The notes beneath the pieces were generated by a model, which was not told where the DNA came from, did no database searches, and saw only the letters and a list, made by a program, of their open reading frames with translations. 64,000 nucleotides of DNA from Prochilodus magdalenae (Eukaryota > Chordata > Actinopteri > Characiformes > Prochilodontidae). A program made the position numbers and the translations under genes. Each line of letters starts with the position of its first letter. Position 1 is the first letter of the stretch. Where the stretch lies: the NCBI GenBank assembly GCA_024036415.1, contig JAMWET010004070.1, positions 356,528 to 420,527 of the forward strand, written 5' to 3'. Below are positions 33,336 through 45,515 of this stretch, in pieces.

Positions 33336-34476
33336 TCAGCAGAGTTTAGTAGTCAGATGGTCCGACTGTTTCAAGATTTCTGTGTTGTACATGTCCAAAG
33401 CATGGTTGACGCGGATCATCTCGCTGTTGTTGAGCTTGAGCCGGTGCTTCAGCATACAGGAGAACAGGTCCAGCTGGGGTTTCCCGGGCGCCACTGGAGG
33501 GGCCAACCGATTAATCCTCTCTCGAATGTCCAGCAGCAGAAGCATGATGGAGGATGAAGAGTAGAACTGGGTCCCTTGTGTGTAGGACTGGTTGACCTGC
33601 TGTACCGCGCTCCTCAGCAAGTCGGCGTTAAAGCGCAGGCTGTACCCGAACACCTGGATGTCGGAGATCTTGATGTAGATCTGCCGCTTGTTGGGGTCGG
33701 ACAGGTCCACCGGACCTTGGCCTGTGTCGTTGCGCAAGACGGTAGGCACCTTGGCTCGACTGCGCAGGTAAATATGCACGGTCTCGAAGAAGGTCTTCCA
33801 ACGGTTGCCCAGGAGCAAGGTCCAGTTGAAGCACTGGGAATTCTGCAGCCGTACCTTTTCCCACCGAGGGTACCCATGCTCACCGAACGGCATGCTCCAG
33901 CCTTCCGAGTGGCTGCCGCTAAACGGATTGACATAAACGAAGAACATGGGATCCACACTGCTGTTCCTCATCTGGCATATCTTCATGGACAGCCCCACCA
34001 TCATGTGCAGGTAGTCCATGCGGTTCTTGTTGCTCTTGAGCGTCAGGGACATGCGCTTGCGCCAGCGCGGGTCGAAGAACGTCTCCAGGCGCACCTCGTT
34101 GCTGATGAAGGTGGTGTGGATGTAGAGACGCGAGTCCATCTTCTGCAGCAGGTACTTGAGCTCCAGGTCCTGGAAGTCCAGGTCCGTCTCGAAGCTGATG
34201 AACTGCTCGCTGCGTTCCGAGTCCACGTTCTGCGGCTCGCAGCGCCCGCGGTACAGCTTGTAGCCCTTGTTGCACGAGCCACACTGCGAGATGTTGGCCA
34301 GGCTGCACATGGCACAGCTTTGGTTGCCACCGATCACGCAGGGAATAGGCCGCTGGCACAAGGTGACGCCGGTGTGGCACACGCACGACCTCTGGCTCTC
34401 CAGGAAGGTGCCCCAGAAGCCGTTCTCGTTGCAGTAGAGGAAGGACTGCACCCGGTTCAGCCACTGCAGCACGGAT
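33336..34476 (-). CDS. brinp1: brinp1 terminal coding exon (C-terminal ~379 residues)
   Basis: Last coding exon of BMP/retinoic acid-inducible neural-specific protein 1, a secreted/ER glycoprotein of neurons from the MACPF-containing BRINP family, linked to restraint of the cell cycle and to neurodevelopment. On the minus strand a pyrimidine tract and AG (complement of 34477-34478) precede the exon. Its first base completes the Arg codon split with the upstream exon, after which the frame is open to the TGA at 33338-33336. Visible in order: [20 protein letters not shown]; a cysteine-rich segment ([35 protein letters not shown]); [58 protein letters not shown]; and the end [11 protein letters not shown]. 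Seven N-glycosylation sequons are present (NQS, NIS, NSS, NWT, NDT, NQS, NNS). These motifs fit BRINP1 and not BRINP2/3, which diverge strongly here. Apparent coding sequence upstream of 34476 is intron read-through. The exon is markedly GC-richer than its surroundings. No frameshift or premature stop is seen. Confidence 0.96.
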
Positions 34477-34478
34477 CT

Positions 34479-35660
34479 GGAAGGGAAGGGAAAGGAGAGT
34501 GGATAAAGCAGTCCATTAATAATGCGGCGTTTAGCTCCCGCTGCTTGCTGTAACAGAGGATTAAGCGAGCGTTGCAGCCTGCTCGTGTTTGTTACAGGCC
34601 AATCAGTAAAACGGTTAATATATTCTGTCAAAAAGAGAGATCCAACTTTATTTTCCCTTCCAAGCAGCACATCCCTTTTTCCCCCTCCCTCAGGGCACCC
34701 CCTTGTCATCCTGACAGCCTCCGGAAGTTCTCCCTATTAGATGAGAAGGTGCTCGCCTGAATTCCGATATAAGCGAGCACGTCAGCCTCAAGGTTATGAT
34801 GGCACACTAGTGAACCCGGATAGTGAAGACTGATGACCCTATCGCTCTGCAGATCAGGGGGATCTCAAGCCATTGCCAATAAAACGATCAACCTGGGAGC
34901 TGGCAGTTAAGGTGACGGTGGAAGCATCCTTCAATCGGGAACTACACTTTTGTGCCAAGGCCCCTGTTGAGGAATCAGCGGCGAATGTCAGCGGCGCTTA
35001 AGTGATTATGTACCGTAAAGCTTGAGACCGAGCCGAACTTTCTAATCCTGATTCGGTCAACTCTGCAGATTTGAGACGGCATGTGAGTAACAGAGTGAAA
35101 ATGGGATCCCATCAGCCACTACATATTTAATGCGACCTAATATAATATTAATATCACCAATTATGTAGGCAAAGGCTCTTTTTCCTCTCCGAAAATGCTT
35201 CACTCAGGGGATTTCTTTGTGAGGAACTTGATTAAATGTTAGGCTCAGATTTTTGTAAAGTAAACCAAAGCTATCCAGACCTCACACGTGGCACACTGGG
35301 GAGGAGGACAGCCAGACACTCTCGATTTCTTAATATTTCCTTCATTGTGACCTTCCAAGTCTCAGACTTTCCAGAGATCATGCGGCAGGATGGCTGCTAG
35401 CATGGGAAAGCCCTCCATGAGGGAATTTGGTGGAAATGGAAAATGTCTTGGCTGTACTGAGCATGACCTTAGGGTTAAGTACAGTTCTCCCAGTTCAGTT
35501 CTGAAAGTTCAACTGAACTACTCTGTGATGCTGCGCCTGTCATTCTCATATTACCATATAAGCTAGAGCGAATGAATGACAGGAAATAGACTGTTGTTGT
35601 TGCTTTTTGATGATGTTCCTTTCGCTGGTCAGCCTTAGCATTTTTTAGCTGTTCAGTCAT
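34479..35660. other. intron sequence, repeat-poor
   Basis: Polypyrimidine and branch-point sequence lies just above 34478. 34740-35120 has balanced composition with no recognised repeat. There is no coding evidence; frames extending from the exon into this area are read-through. Confidence 0.35.
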
Positions 35661-36866
<1,206 letters not shown>

Positions 36867-36884
36867 ACCTACTATACATGCATA

Positions 36885-36920
36885 CACCCACCCACCCACC
36901 CACCCACCCACACACACACC
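36885..36920. repeat. (CACC)n/(CA)n microsatellite
   Basis: Tandem CACC units then CA units. Confidence 0.95.
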
Positions 36921-36939
36921 GGATGCTGATATCGGAGCA

Positions 36940-37500
36940 CTGCTGAAACCGTAATTCTACATCCCCTGCACTCCAGATTATGCTGCCGATTAAAACGTCT
37001 ATACGAGGGAGCCCATTCGACGGCTGATGGGGTTTCAAATTGCCTTTTCATATTTATCTGCAATGAGCCGGCTGTATGACAATTTGAAGCCAGGTTGCAA
37101 TATGTTATATTCTGCTTTCCCCCCCTTTCCCCCGAATATGTGCTTTCAGAGCAGCTTGGTGCTTTTTTATTTTTGTCGGAAAAGTGGAGTTTGCCACAGG
37201 GAAACGGGATGGAAATGACTGGAAACTAATGCTGTTTGTTTTCACGAGTCACAGCACATTTTCATGCTGGTAATGGGGTATCAGACAGCTTTTTGGTGCG
37301 CGCTGTTGATGACATACATCATCGAAAGCACCATCCATATGAGTGCCGGGAAACGAGGGAGGGGGGAGAGGAAAGAGAGAACGCTGGAGAAGAGAAGGAA
37401 TGATAATGAGGGAGAAGGAATCTGAGACTTTCCTATGTTTTTTTCCCTCCTCATTGGAAAGTGAAATATCCTAGTAGCTTCGTGTTGTCACCATCTTCGC
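36940..37500. other. intronic repeat-poor stretch
   Basis: Contains 'gggtttcaaattgccttttc' and 'tatttatctgcaatgagcc'. Balanced, with no recognised repeat; candidate conserved non-coding DNA by appearance only. A purine-rich patch lies at 37350-37430. Confidence 0.25.
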
Positions 37501-37599
37501 TACCCCCAGCCCCTTGTGGCACGGTATTCGGATCCAGCGCATGCATGTAGTGATATAGCCTGAAATGAATTCCACAGACATGATAAAATACTGGTAATG

Positions 37600-37990
37600 C
37601 CTTCTTTTACAGTTCCAGGACAAGTGTGTGGTACCAACTCTAAAATAATAACACCCTCAACCAGCACTAATACTGTGTAGGACCTCCCACTGCCCTCAGG
37701 GCAACCCCTTGTTGGGGCATGGATTCTACAAGAGGTTGAAAACATTCCTTGGACATTTTGGTCCATGTTGGCTGATTTTCCAGGAGAACCTTTGTATGCT
37801 GCAAGCCTCCCATCCTACCACACACCACGGCAACAGAGTTGCTATGGTAGAGCATTCATATGTGGTGACTGGGAAGACCACTATATGAACCAAACTCATC
37901 ATCATGTTCATGAAACCAGTTTGAGATGGCTTCGTATGGGACAGCATCATGCTGAAAGCAACCACCAGAAGGTGGTCAGTAGACCCCTCT
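37600..37990 (-). mobile_element. Tc1-like transposase C-terminal fragment
   Basis: The minus strand gives ..WTKMSKECFQPLVESMPQQG.. ending ALRAVGGPTQY-stop, the typical end of a Tc1-like transposase. Upstream pieces include a VVAFSMMLSHTKPSQTGFMN-like segment. Frames are broken and the DDE core is only partly recognisable. Confidence 0.6.
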
Positions 37991-38082
37991 CCCAGTCACC
38001 ACATCACATCAGGCTTTGAACACTAGGGTTATTCAATTCACACATGCACAGTTTACTAGAGCGCTTGTCACGGCACGGTTGT

Positions 38083-38410
38083 GCAGAGTGACCCACGCTC
38101 TCTACTCTATGTAGTTTAATTTTTTAAGCACTTGTTGCTTTTCATTTCTTTTGCTTTTTTTTCTCTCTTTGTCTTTTCTCTGTCTTTTTTCCTTCATTTT
38201 TTATTTTTTTGGATGTACCATACCGGCTACCCCTCTACAAAATGTGCAGCGGCGACTGTTTGACAGGGGCTTATATGGCCGACGCCACAGGTGCAGCTTG
38301 TTGGCTTGATCAGCCTGGGGCATTCTGGGGGTTGGAGTTCCAGGCTGTAGTCCCCCCCCCCAGAATGGCACCGCTGCTGCCACCCTCTGCACCTCCTCAG
38401 CACAGTCAAC
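38083..38410 (+). repeat. unclassified ~330-bp interspersed repeat 'P', copy 1
   Basis: Starts 'tgtgcagagtgacccacg', then a T/C-rich middle, then 'gtaccataccggctacccct', 'gggcttatatggccgacgcc', 'cattctgggggttggagttc' and 'ctgctgccaccctctgc'. A direct second copy is at 40928-41255. No ORF in either; the short frames here differ between copies. Confidence 0.75.
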
Positions 38411-38885
38411 AGAAGAGTAGTTGGCTGGACTGGAAGTCTCACCACCAAGGACGACAGGCTAGTTTGGGTTGGGTGAAGCATGTGGTGCAAAACATTTGTA
38501 CTTTGTATGACCCTGCATGCCTGTGCTGCACAGAGCTCCACAGCGAACTCCACGGTGAGCTCAGTAAACGCTGCAGCGGTCATCTGTACCGAACATCTAG
38601 CTGAAAATAATGTGCATCTGTGAACGAGTCCAGTTAGAAAGTGATGCATTAAAAAAAATAAATAAAAAATCAAAAGGAGTGACAGCACATCACCTCCCTA
38701 AATGGACGGGCTAGAGAAACCAACACTTACTGTGCTTTATTTTTGTGGAGAATAAATAAAAAAAATAATAGTTTTCATTTTCCTCGGTCAACATTAGCTG
38801 TGTCAGCGCCCTGATTAATTAACACCACAAATGAATGTTTATCTCTAAAATGAGCATTTAAATCACACATATCAGTAAATCCATC
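38411..38885. other. intron sequence, unclassified
   Basis: No repeat family or gene recognised; A-rich at 38648-38670. Confidence 0.3.
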
Positions 38886-39150
38886 TCAAAGTCCAGGCCT
38901 GTGTTCACTCTGGTGGGTCTGTTTGGCTGAATTAATGGTGTATATAGGAATAGAACTGTTGGTGTATTCACAAACATGCATTATAAGAACGGTCCATTGC
39001 CTACTCATATGGGCTGTGGCATTAAAGTGATGAGTGATCAGTGTTACTGTGCCCAAAGTGCACAAGTACAGTATTCTCCACACCATTACTCCACCTCCAC
39101 AAGGCTGGACCGTCGACATGTGGCAGGTGGATGGATTCATGAGGGATTCA
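38886..39150 (-). mobile_element. Tc1-like transposase central fragment
   Basis: The minus strand reads ..CGGGVMVWRILYLCTLGTVT.. and ..FNATAHMSRQWTV.., matching the GGGVMVWG..LG.L..I..LNAT.YLS region between the first and second catalytic Asp of Tc1-like transposases. A SINE (39151-39362) interrupts further related sequence (39363-39480). Confidence 0.6.
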
Positions 39151-39362
39151 GTGGTTGGTGTAGCCCAGCGGATAACACCACTACTCACCAGGGAGTCCAC
39201 CACCACATGTGGGAGACTGGGGTTCGAGTCCCAGTCTTGGTGTCTATGCTGTGCTACACCAATAGGAGTCCTTGGGCAAGACTCCTAACACTACACTGGA
39301 ATATGATCAACCTTGTAAGCCGCTCTGGATAAGAGCGTCAGCTAAATGCTATAAATGCAAAT
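39151..39362 (+). mobile_element. tRNA-derived SINE, copy 3
   Basis: Best-preserved copy: A-box region 'tagcccagcggataacacca' near 39161, B box 'ggttcgagtccc' at 39221-39232, body 'atgctgtgctacaccaatag', and the tail 'ctctggataagagcgtcagc' with terminal 'aaatgcaaatg'. 'gggattca' before and 'gagattca' after may be a target duplication. Confidence 0.9.
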
Positions 39363-39485
39363 GGAGATTCATCAGACCATCCTACATTTTTCCAGCCCAG
39401 TCTTGCTAAGCCTGTCCCCACTGCAATCTCAGCTTTATGTTTCTGGCGGATAAAAGTGAAACCCAAAGGCATCTTTCTTTTTTTC
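39363..39485 (-). mobile_element. continuation of the SINE-split DNA transposon
   Basis: 'agattcatcagaccatccta' and 'cattttt ccagcccagtctt' follow the order of transposon debris that begins at 38886, supporting SINE insertion into it. Confidence 0.4.
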
Positions 39486-40059
39486 CACAGTTGTACAGAG
39501 TAGTAATATACATTTTTTAATTGTATTTTTTATTTTTTTAGTTCAGACAGATCTGGTCGTTCTCTGTTGACCTCTCTTAACAAGCCAAAGACCTAACGCA
39601 AACTGGTTCCTAATTTTGATCTCTATATAATCTTAAGGGTTATAGCAATACTCAAACCAGCAACCATGCCATGGTCAAAACTGAACATGTGAACTAAACC
39701 TGAAGTTGCTGGACCATTTGTACATGATGTCACGAACCTTATTGCTGCCACACCATTGGCTAAAATGCTAATTGCAGGAAAGTGCTTGTATATAACTTTA
39801 AAAAAAAAAAAGTAACTTTAGGTATATGCTAGCCTAAACAGCTTTCAGGATTTAAAGCACCTACCTAACACCTCTCACGGCAGACTTTATTAGCTATATA
39901 AAGAATGACCTTCCACTGAAAGAACTTAAGCATTTGCGGTAAGGCTGCCTCAGCTGAGCAAAGTGGTCTGGGCGAGTTGTAATGCTTCAAAAGATCATTA
40001 AGACATGCTAGAGCTCAGCCAATAAAAGCTTTAAGCTGTAGTCACTGTGAAATATAACG
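39486..40059. other. intron sequence, unclassified
   Basis: A-rich run at 39798-39811. The right part may belong to the LINE-related repeat that follows. Confidence 0.3.
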
Positions 40060-40455
40060 GGAAGCCCGCGTAAACTGATTAAGGCCCAAGTCAAACTTTA
40101 TTCTGCTGGTGAGCACACAGACTGCTGCATCGTGAACTAGCTGCAGCTGATTCGGACAGACAGCAGGGCAACCACCCAGTAACACGATATAGTAGTCTGA
40201 TCTAGTAGTTATGAAAGCATGGACTAATTTCTCAGTGCCTTGTAAGAGTATCAGATGTCTCATGTTGGGTATGTTTCCCCAAGTGGCAGAGCACAGACCG
40301 ATATGGAGCTTGAGTGGTAAATTAGCATCCTGTGTTACTCCAAGATCTATAACTGTAGCCAGTATGTAGTCTTCAGTTATGTGCAGCTTCGTTATTGGAT
40401 CTGACAGGGCTGGGCACATATAGCTGGGCATCATTGGCATTACAGTGAATGGCAT
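40060..40455 (-). mobile_element. LINE reverse-transcriptase fragment
   Basis: The minus strand gives ..VIDLGVTQDANLPLKLHI.., ..GTEKLVHAFITTRSDYYIVL.. and NQLQLVHDAAVCVLTSR, matching the conserved (K.LGV..D..L....HI / AEKLVHAFITSRLDYCN.LL / LQL.QNAAARVLT) block of fish non-LTR reverse transcriptases. This is a different region, and probably a different clade, from the LINE ends at 22345 and 50040. Inactive. Confidence 0.7.
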
Positions 40456-40927
40456 TGCTGTGTTTCTAAATCAGGTATCCAAGTCAAGGTAGAACGTTAA
40501 AGGACCAGTAACTGAGCCTTGTGGGACACCATAACGCATTCTCTATGTTCAGAAAACTCAGGTAATTCTGGGGGATTATGATGTTTCAGGATTTCGGTTG
40601 GGTTTGGACCCAAACGCAGGGCGGGAAGCCGTTGGCGCTGATTTGAAGGTTTATACTGCAAGCAAACAGGTTTCCTGGATGTGGATGGACGTGAAACTAT
40701 GTGTGTGGGGAGTGAACTGTTTTGGGGGAATGTGTTTGAGTGAGTAGGTTCAGGCAGGGACCAAATCCCCAACCTCCAGAGTGATAACCCCACGCTATGG
40801 GGCAGTACACATGAGGCCAGTCAGGAGGAGACGCCAGAGATGACATACTCGAACGAAAGGGGAAGTTTCTTAAAGAACTGAAACAAACAGGAGAGGGTTT
40901 AACAGAAAGGGGATTTTGTGGGTCTCT
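40456..40927. other. intron sequence, retroelement debris
   Basis: Phrases such as 'gagccttgtgggacaccata' near 40516 are common in decayed fish retroelements. No gene. Confidence 0.3.
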
Positions 40928-41255
40928 TGTGCAGAGTGACCCACGGTCTCTAATCTATTTACACATTAATTTTTTAAAGCACTTATTGCTTTTCTCTCTT
41001 ATTTTCTCTTCTCTTTTCCTTTTGCCTCTTTCTTCCTACTGTTTTCTTTATCTTTTTCTTTTTCTCTCTCTTTCTCTGGCTGTACCATACCGGCCACCCC
41101 TCTACAAAGGTGTAGCAAAGATTCTTGTTTGGTGTGGGCTTATATGGCTGGCGCCTCAGGTGTAGCGTGTTGGGCTGATCAGCCCGAGGCATTCTGGGGG
41201 TTGAAGTTCTGGGCTGTAGTTCCCCCAGAACGGCACCGCCGCTGCCGCCCTCTGC
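40928..41255 (+). repeat. repeat 'P', copy 2
   Basis: Direct copy of 38083-38410: 'tgtgcagagtgacccacg', T/C-rich middle (40985-41080), 'gtaccataccggccacccct', 'gggcttatatggctggcgcc', 'aggcattctgggggttgaag' and 'ccgctgccgccctctgc'. The middle pyrimidine tract differs in length and sequence between copies. Confidence 0.75.
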
Positions 41256-42230
41256 TGTCTGGAGGGAGCATTGCTGGACCCTTACAGTTCCTAGACAGTT
41301 TAACTAAATGACACAGTCAGGTTTGAGGCATAATCAGGGTAAGTGTGAGGTACGAATTCCAAAGTACTGTGTAATTGTTTTGGGTAGGTGGTTTTACTTA
41401 ATATAAATTTAATTACATTATACTTAATTGCCAGATTCTAGCCATTAAGCAGGCAAAAGAGAATTTCATAATCGTTTTGATAATGTTTAGATCACTCCAC
41501 AGCAGAACCAGTCACAGAAGAACTACGTATGGTTCCCTAATGGACAAGGTTTGAAAAATGGAAGCACCTTTTATAGATTTCTATAATCTTCACATAATGA
41601 ATTCTCATCTGTACTCTAAGTAAAGGTTCTTAAAACTCTAAAACGGTTCTTCATGTACAAACATCTCATTTCCTCATAGGACAGCCAGTTGAAATGCTCT
41701 TTAGGAAACCAGATGTTGTTGCTTAAGGGCATCATGTACGATTTGAAGTCGGAACCATCACAACTGAAAAAATTATTTTATCGTTTAAAGCTTGAATGGC
41801 TGTTCTTCATGGCAGAAAGACGGAAAGATGGAGTCTTAAAATGGGTTTGCTATCGTCATGGTTGTCCTTCAAATTCACATAATGGATGTGCTCAGTCTAC
41901 ACTATAGATCCTTCTATTGGTATTGCGCAACTCTAAAGCTAAAGAGAGAGTATAAGCTTCACATGCAGCCACTCATGTCAATCCATCCATCCATCCCTTC
42001 CCAACAATAGAATGAATCACTTGCTGAACATGTCACATCCATCGTTCCATTGATCCATCCATGCATACTTGCCTCCATTCGCCTGATAATTGAGCTGTAC
42101 AGCACATTGTGCATAGTGAACCTGCGAGGTGCATGACTATTAACTCAGCGAGAAGAGTTGTGTGGGTGTACTGCATGGTGAGGTTGAACAAAAGCTCCAT
42201 TTATTTCCGTGCATCTCTCGCTCCCTTTAG

Positions 42231-42231
<1 letters not shown>
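41256..42231. other. intron sequence with small repeat debris
   Basis: 41500-41680 contains 'aaggttctta', 'ggttcttcatgtaca' and 'agaactacgtatggttccc', resembling small foldback MITEs of fish. 'atccatccatcc' occurs at 41981-41995. No gene. Confidence 0.3.

Positions 42232-42269
<38 letters not shown>
42232..42269. repeat. (TC)n microsatellite
   Basis: Pure CT dinucleotides over about 34 bp. Confidence 0.95.
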
Positions 42270-42273
<4 letters not shown>

Positions 42274-42284
42274 CAGAGTATATG

Positions 42285-42560
42285 CCATTCCACCCACTGT
42301 TTATCAGGTACAGCTAATGACAAACGACCACAATTACAGCAAGCCATCAGCCAGGGCAATAACTGCGGTCCGGAGCTCCTCATAAGCAGAGATGGGCACC
42401 ACGCTTTGGTTCCCCGTTTAATTGCGCCACTCTGTTTGATTAAAGACCATACCAGCTTTACAGATGTGTTCCATTCCACCGCCCAAAATGGCAACTGCTG
42501 GCCAAAGTGTGGACCTAAAGTTGCAGTTATCTCTAGGAATAAGTGAAGCAGGGCTCATTG
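42285..42560. other. candidate conserved non-coding element
   Basis: Repeat-free, balanced stretch with 'acagctaatgacaaacgacc', 'ccgtttaattgcgccactct' and 'tttgattaaagaccatacca'. No homologous copy in the window and no coding motif. Inference from appearance. Confidence 0.33.
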
Positions 42561-42886
42561 AAACAGGTGGGGAACTTCTAGAATCTAGATTCTAAGCATG
42601 CTTGTGATTATATATCAAGGTGACGATATTTTGTTAGGATTTGAAGTTGAAGAAAAGCTTTGGCGTGCAGTTGTGTAGGCCATATTTAGTTAACCAAATG
42701 GTTAAGATGCAAAGAAAGTCACTGAGAGACTAGGCAAGGGCTCAGACTGCTAAGAAGTATTTAACTAAAGAAAAATAAAACAAGATATAATAAAAAAGGG
42801 AAGGAAAATAAAGGGCTGGAGAGAGGCTAAAGAGTGTGCGGACCCTTGTACTGGATCTTCTATACATTAGTCCCAGCAGACATATA

Positions 42887-43628
42887 CACTCATCATTAAA
42901 AGACTAGTTCCATAAGGAGTCACCCAACAGGAATGAAACTTGGTTGGTAGGTTTGACATTGTGAGACATGCAAATGATTAAAGTTTCACATTTGGCTGTG
43001 AATGTGATGTAAGCGAGGACGGACCCAACAGCCATCATTCTGGACATTCAGCGATGAGATGCCCATCCTGAGTCATCCTGTTAGTGCCAGCACCACAAAG
43101 CCAGACTACATGCACGTAACGTCGCCAAGGACTGCCATGGTGTCATGTCAGACTGTCATGGAGTGACTCAGAATGGCAGCGGGTCATCTTCAGTGACGAG
43201 TTCCGCTTTAGTCTTGGTGGAGACGCCCAACGAATCCGTGTGTGGAGGCACCGTGGTCAGCACCAAGATGAACAATTTTCTGTCACGTGTCAACTTAGAA
43301 GGCCTGGTGTCCCTCCACCTCCACCCCTACCGCACCATCTGCAGGAACTGTGTGAGGATGTTCAAACTGCATGGGATGGATTATCACAGGACTCCATTAG
43401 GAACCTCTACAGCTCCATACCGAGACGTCTGGCGTGTTGGGTTAGTAAACACGGCGGCCCGACGCCATACTGAGAGACAGACTTCTGTATGTGTAGCTCA
43501 ATAAATATTGATCATATCAGTCTAAATTCATCATCAGTTATTGATCCTGGTCACCTTTATCTTCCTTCCCAACACCACCGCACTCCCACACCTCCTTCTA
43601 GGTGGAACTATTCTTTTGATGATGAGTG
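42887..43628 (+). mobile_element. complete but internally deleted Tc1-like element
   Basis: Inverted ends of about 25 bp with two mismatches (CACTCATCATTAAAAGACTA at the left; reverse complement CACTCATCATCAAAAGAATA at the right). TA precedes the left end. Inside, the transposase gene is recognisable: WQRVIFSDEFRFSLGGDAQR, IRVWRHRGQHQDEQF, then a jump to PHHLQELCEDVQTAWDGLSQ, IRNLYSSIPRRL and GGPTPY-stop. The first catalytic Asp (FSDE) remains; the second Asp and the Glu region are deleted. A fragment with the same junction is at 7485-7672. Confidence 0.85.
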
Positions 43629-45036
43629 AAATATACAATTTTGTATTATATTATATTATATTATATATGGTAAAACTATATATGTGTGTGAGACACTGTT
43701 TTTAAAAGGCATTTAAGATCAGATTTTAGCCTAAAATGTTTTTTTAAAAACACATACGGAGCATTGTGAGCCAATAGTCACCCAAAAAGATTTTTTTTTA
43801 ATTTACCATCATCAGAGTTTCATATAAAAACTAGTTTCACTGGTGGTTTTGGATGGTGAACACAATAAAAGGCTATTTTTGTAAACATCACAAACCCTGG
43901 TTTCCCTCCACCACCTGTGCTGTGGATTACTGGAATACATGTAACAGCATGACATACTTAAAATCCAAAATACATAGAAACCAAAAGTAACTGTACTTAG
44001 TTACAGTTACAAATTAAATAGGAAGTAATCAGACTACAGTCTTGGATTTTTCAAGTCTACATTAGACACCCAGAAATTGAAAGGCATCACTAATTTCCCA
44101 TCAGCCCCTGATTTAAAACAAAGTGCAAAAGCGTATCTGCAAGTAGGCGACGCTTGCAGGCATGCCCTACCTAACCTATCTGTCCATGTATGACGCGAGA
44201 GGAAGGAGTTGACACAGCCAGGGCAGGAATGCGTTTCTGTCCTGGAAATTCATGGATCATTTCACATTCATAGAGGACAAACGAGACGGGAATATTACTG
44301 TGCAGTGAAAACGCTGCTTGCCGGCTTTCCGTGTCCAGAGACTTCTAACTTGAAGAAACACCTTGAGGTAAGTTTCACTTTGCCTGGCTACAGTTCAACA
44401 CCTGCTGCTCGAGCTGCTTTTCTACTTAGCCCAGTCGCTAGGTAACTCCATATTAACATAGAAGCTAACTTGCTAAGGTCTAGCTAATAAACAAACCATG
44501 AGTGCCAAATTACAACTTGCGTGATGTGCCTTTATGTCTGGAACCTATATTACCTATATGTCTTGGGTATGCAAGGAGGCTATCCCACCCATAGCAGCTC
44601 CATGGATACTCCCTTATTGCATGCTGTTGTGACCCCTTTCAGGTTAACTGGATTTCATTTGGGATAATCTCTCTGGCATTGTACATTGGCTGTCTGGCAC
44701 CACTTTAGATTAAGGCTACCTTCATATGAATGGTTTATGAATTCTGTAAAATCAGTTCGTTATTGGCCATACATTATAAAACACATTATACAGTAACAGT
44801 TGTAATATAAAGTTAATAAGTAAGTTATAATACATATAGAAAAATGACACCTGAGTTGGTAAATATGAATACGTTAGCCAACAAGTTTAATGTTGAGTGA
44901 TGGAGACGGCAAAGTCAGAATCTGACCTAGCAGTGGCTGTTCATCAGGTCACTGATGCCCTTATGTGTTGTAACTGCTTTGTAATGATTATAAGGTGGTT
45001 ATAAGCTAGTTATTAAGCATTAATAAACTTATTTAA
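43629..45036. other. AT-rich intron sequence
   Basis: TATTA-type tandem at 43650-43677. No gene or defined transposon recognised. Confidence 0.35.
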
Positions 45037-45515
45037 TGTCACATCTTGCCCTGTCCTGTACATGTTTGTCTGTCTTCTCTGGCTTTCTGTTTCTGTCTTG
45101 TCATGTCCATGTGCTCTTTGTTGTTCTGTTCCATGTGCTTCTGTTTGTTTTGGTTTTGGCTCGGCCTTCTCCGTCCCCTTGTCAATCCTCCCACCTGTCC
45201 TTGGTTTGTAACTCTGCCCCTTCCCAGGTATTCCTTGTTGGTCTTTGTTTTCTTATACTCCCTGTAGTCCCCTGTGTTCTTTCTTGGTGTTTTGTCTTCG
45301 CACTGGTCATTTGTCTTCGTACTGGTCCTTTGTCTCCATGTTGGTCGTTTGTCTCCCAGTCTGTTGCTTTAGTCTATGTCAGTTGGTTTTTGGTGTCTTG
45401 TGTTTTGGTCATCGTGGTGGTTTGTTTCCTGTTTTTTTAAAAGCTCCTTGGGCTTTAGTTTTACCTTGTTTGCTTTGTCATTAAAACTTGCACTTGCATA
45501 CATTATACATTAATC
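45037..45515 (+). repeat. LTR-like retroelement remnant
   Basis: Starts TGTCACATCTTGCCCTGTCC, is strongly pyrimidine-rich on the plus strand (repeated 'gtctt', 'tgtttgt', 'ctgtctt'), and ends with a polyadenylation-type 'cattaaaacttgcacttgca'. This is the composition and order of Gypsy-type fish LTRs. No clear target duplication and no internal region. The long hydrophobic frames across it (45036-45484) come from T-richness. Confidence 0.45.

Noticed and set aside
33576..34553. A 325-codon open frame on the plus strand opposite the brinp1 terminal exon
   Set aside because: It is the antisense of a GC-rich coding exon, where stop codons are rare in that phase. It has no recognisable domain and its composition follows the sense codons.
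45036..45484. Hydrophobic 134- and 79-codon frames resembling membrane proteins
   Set aside because: T-rich LTR-like sequence gives Leu/Phe/Val/Cys-rich translations in all plus frames; no conserved domain.
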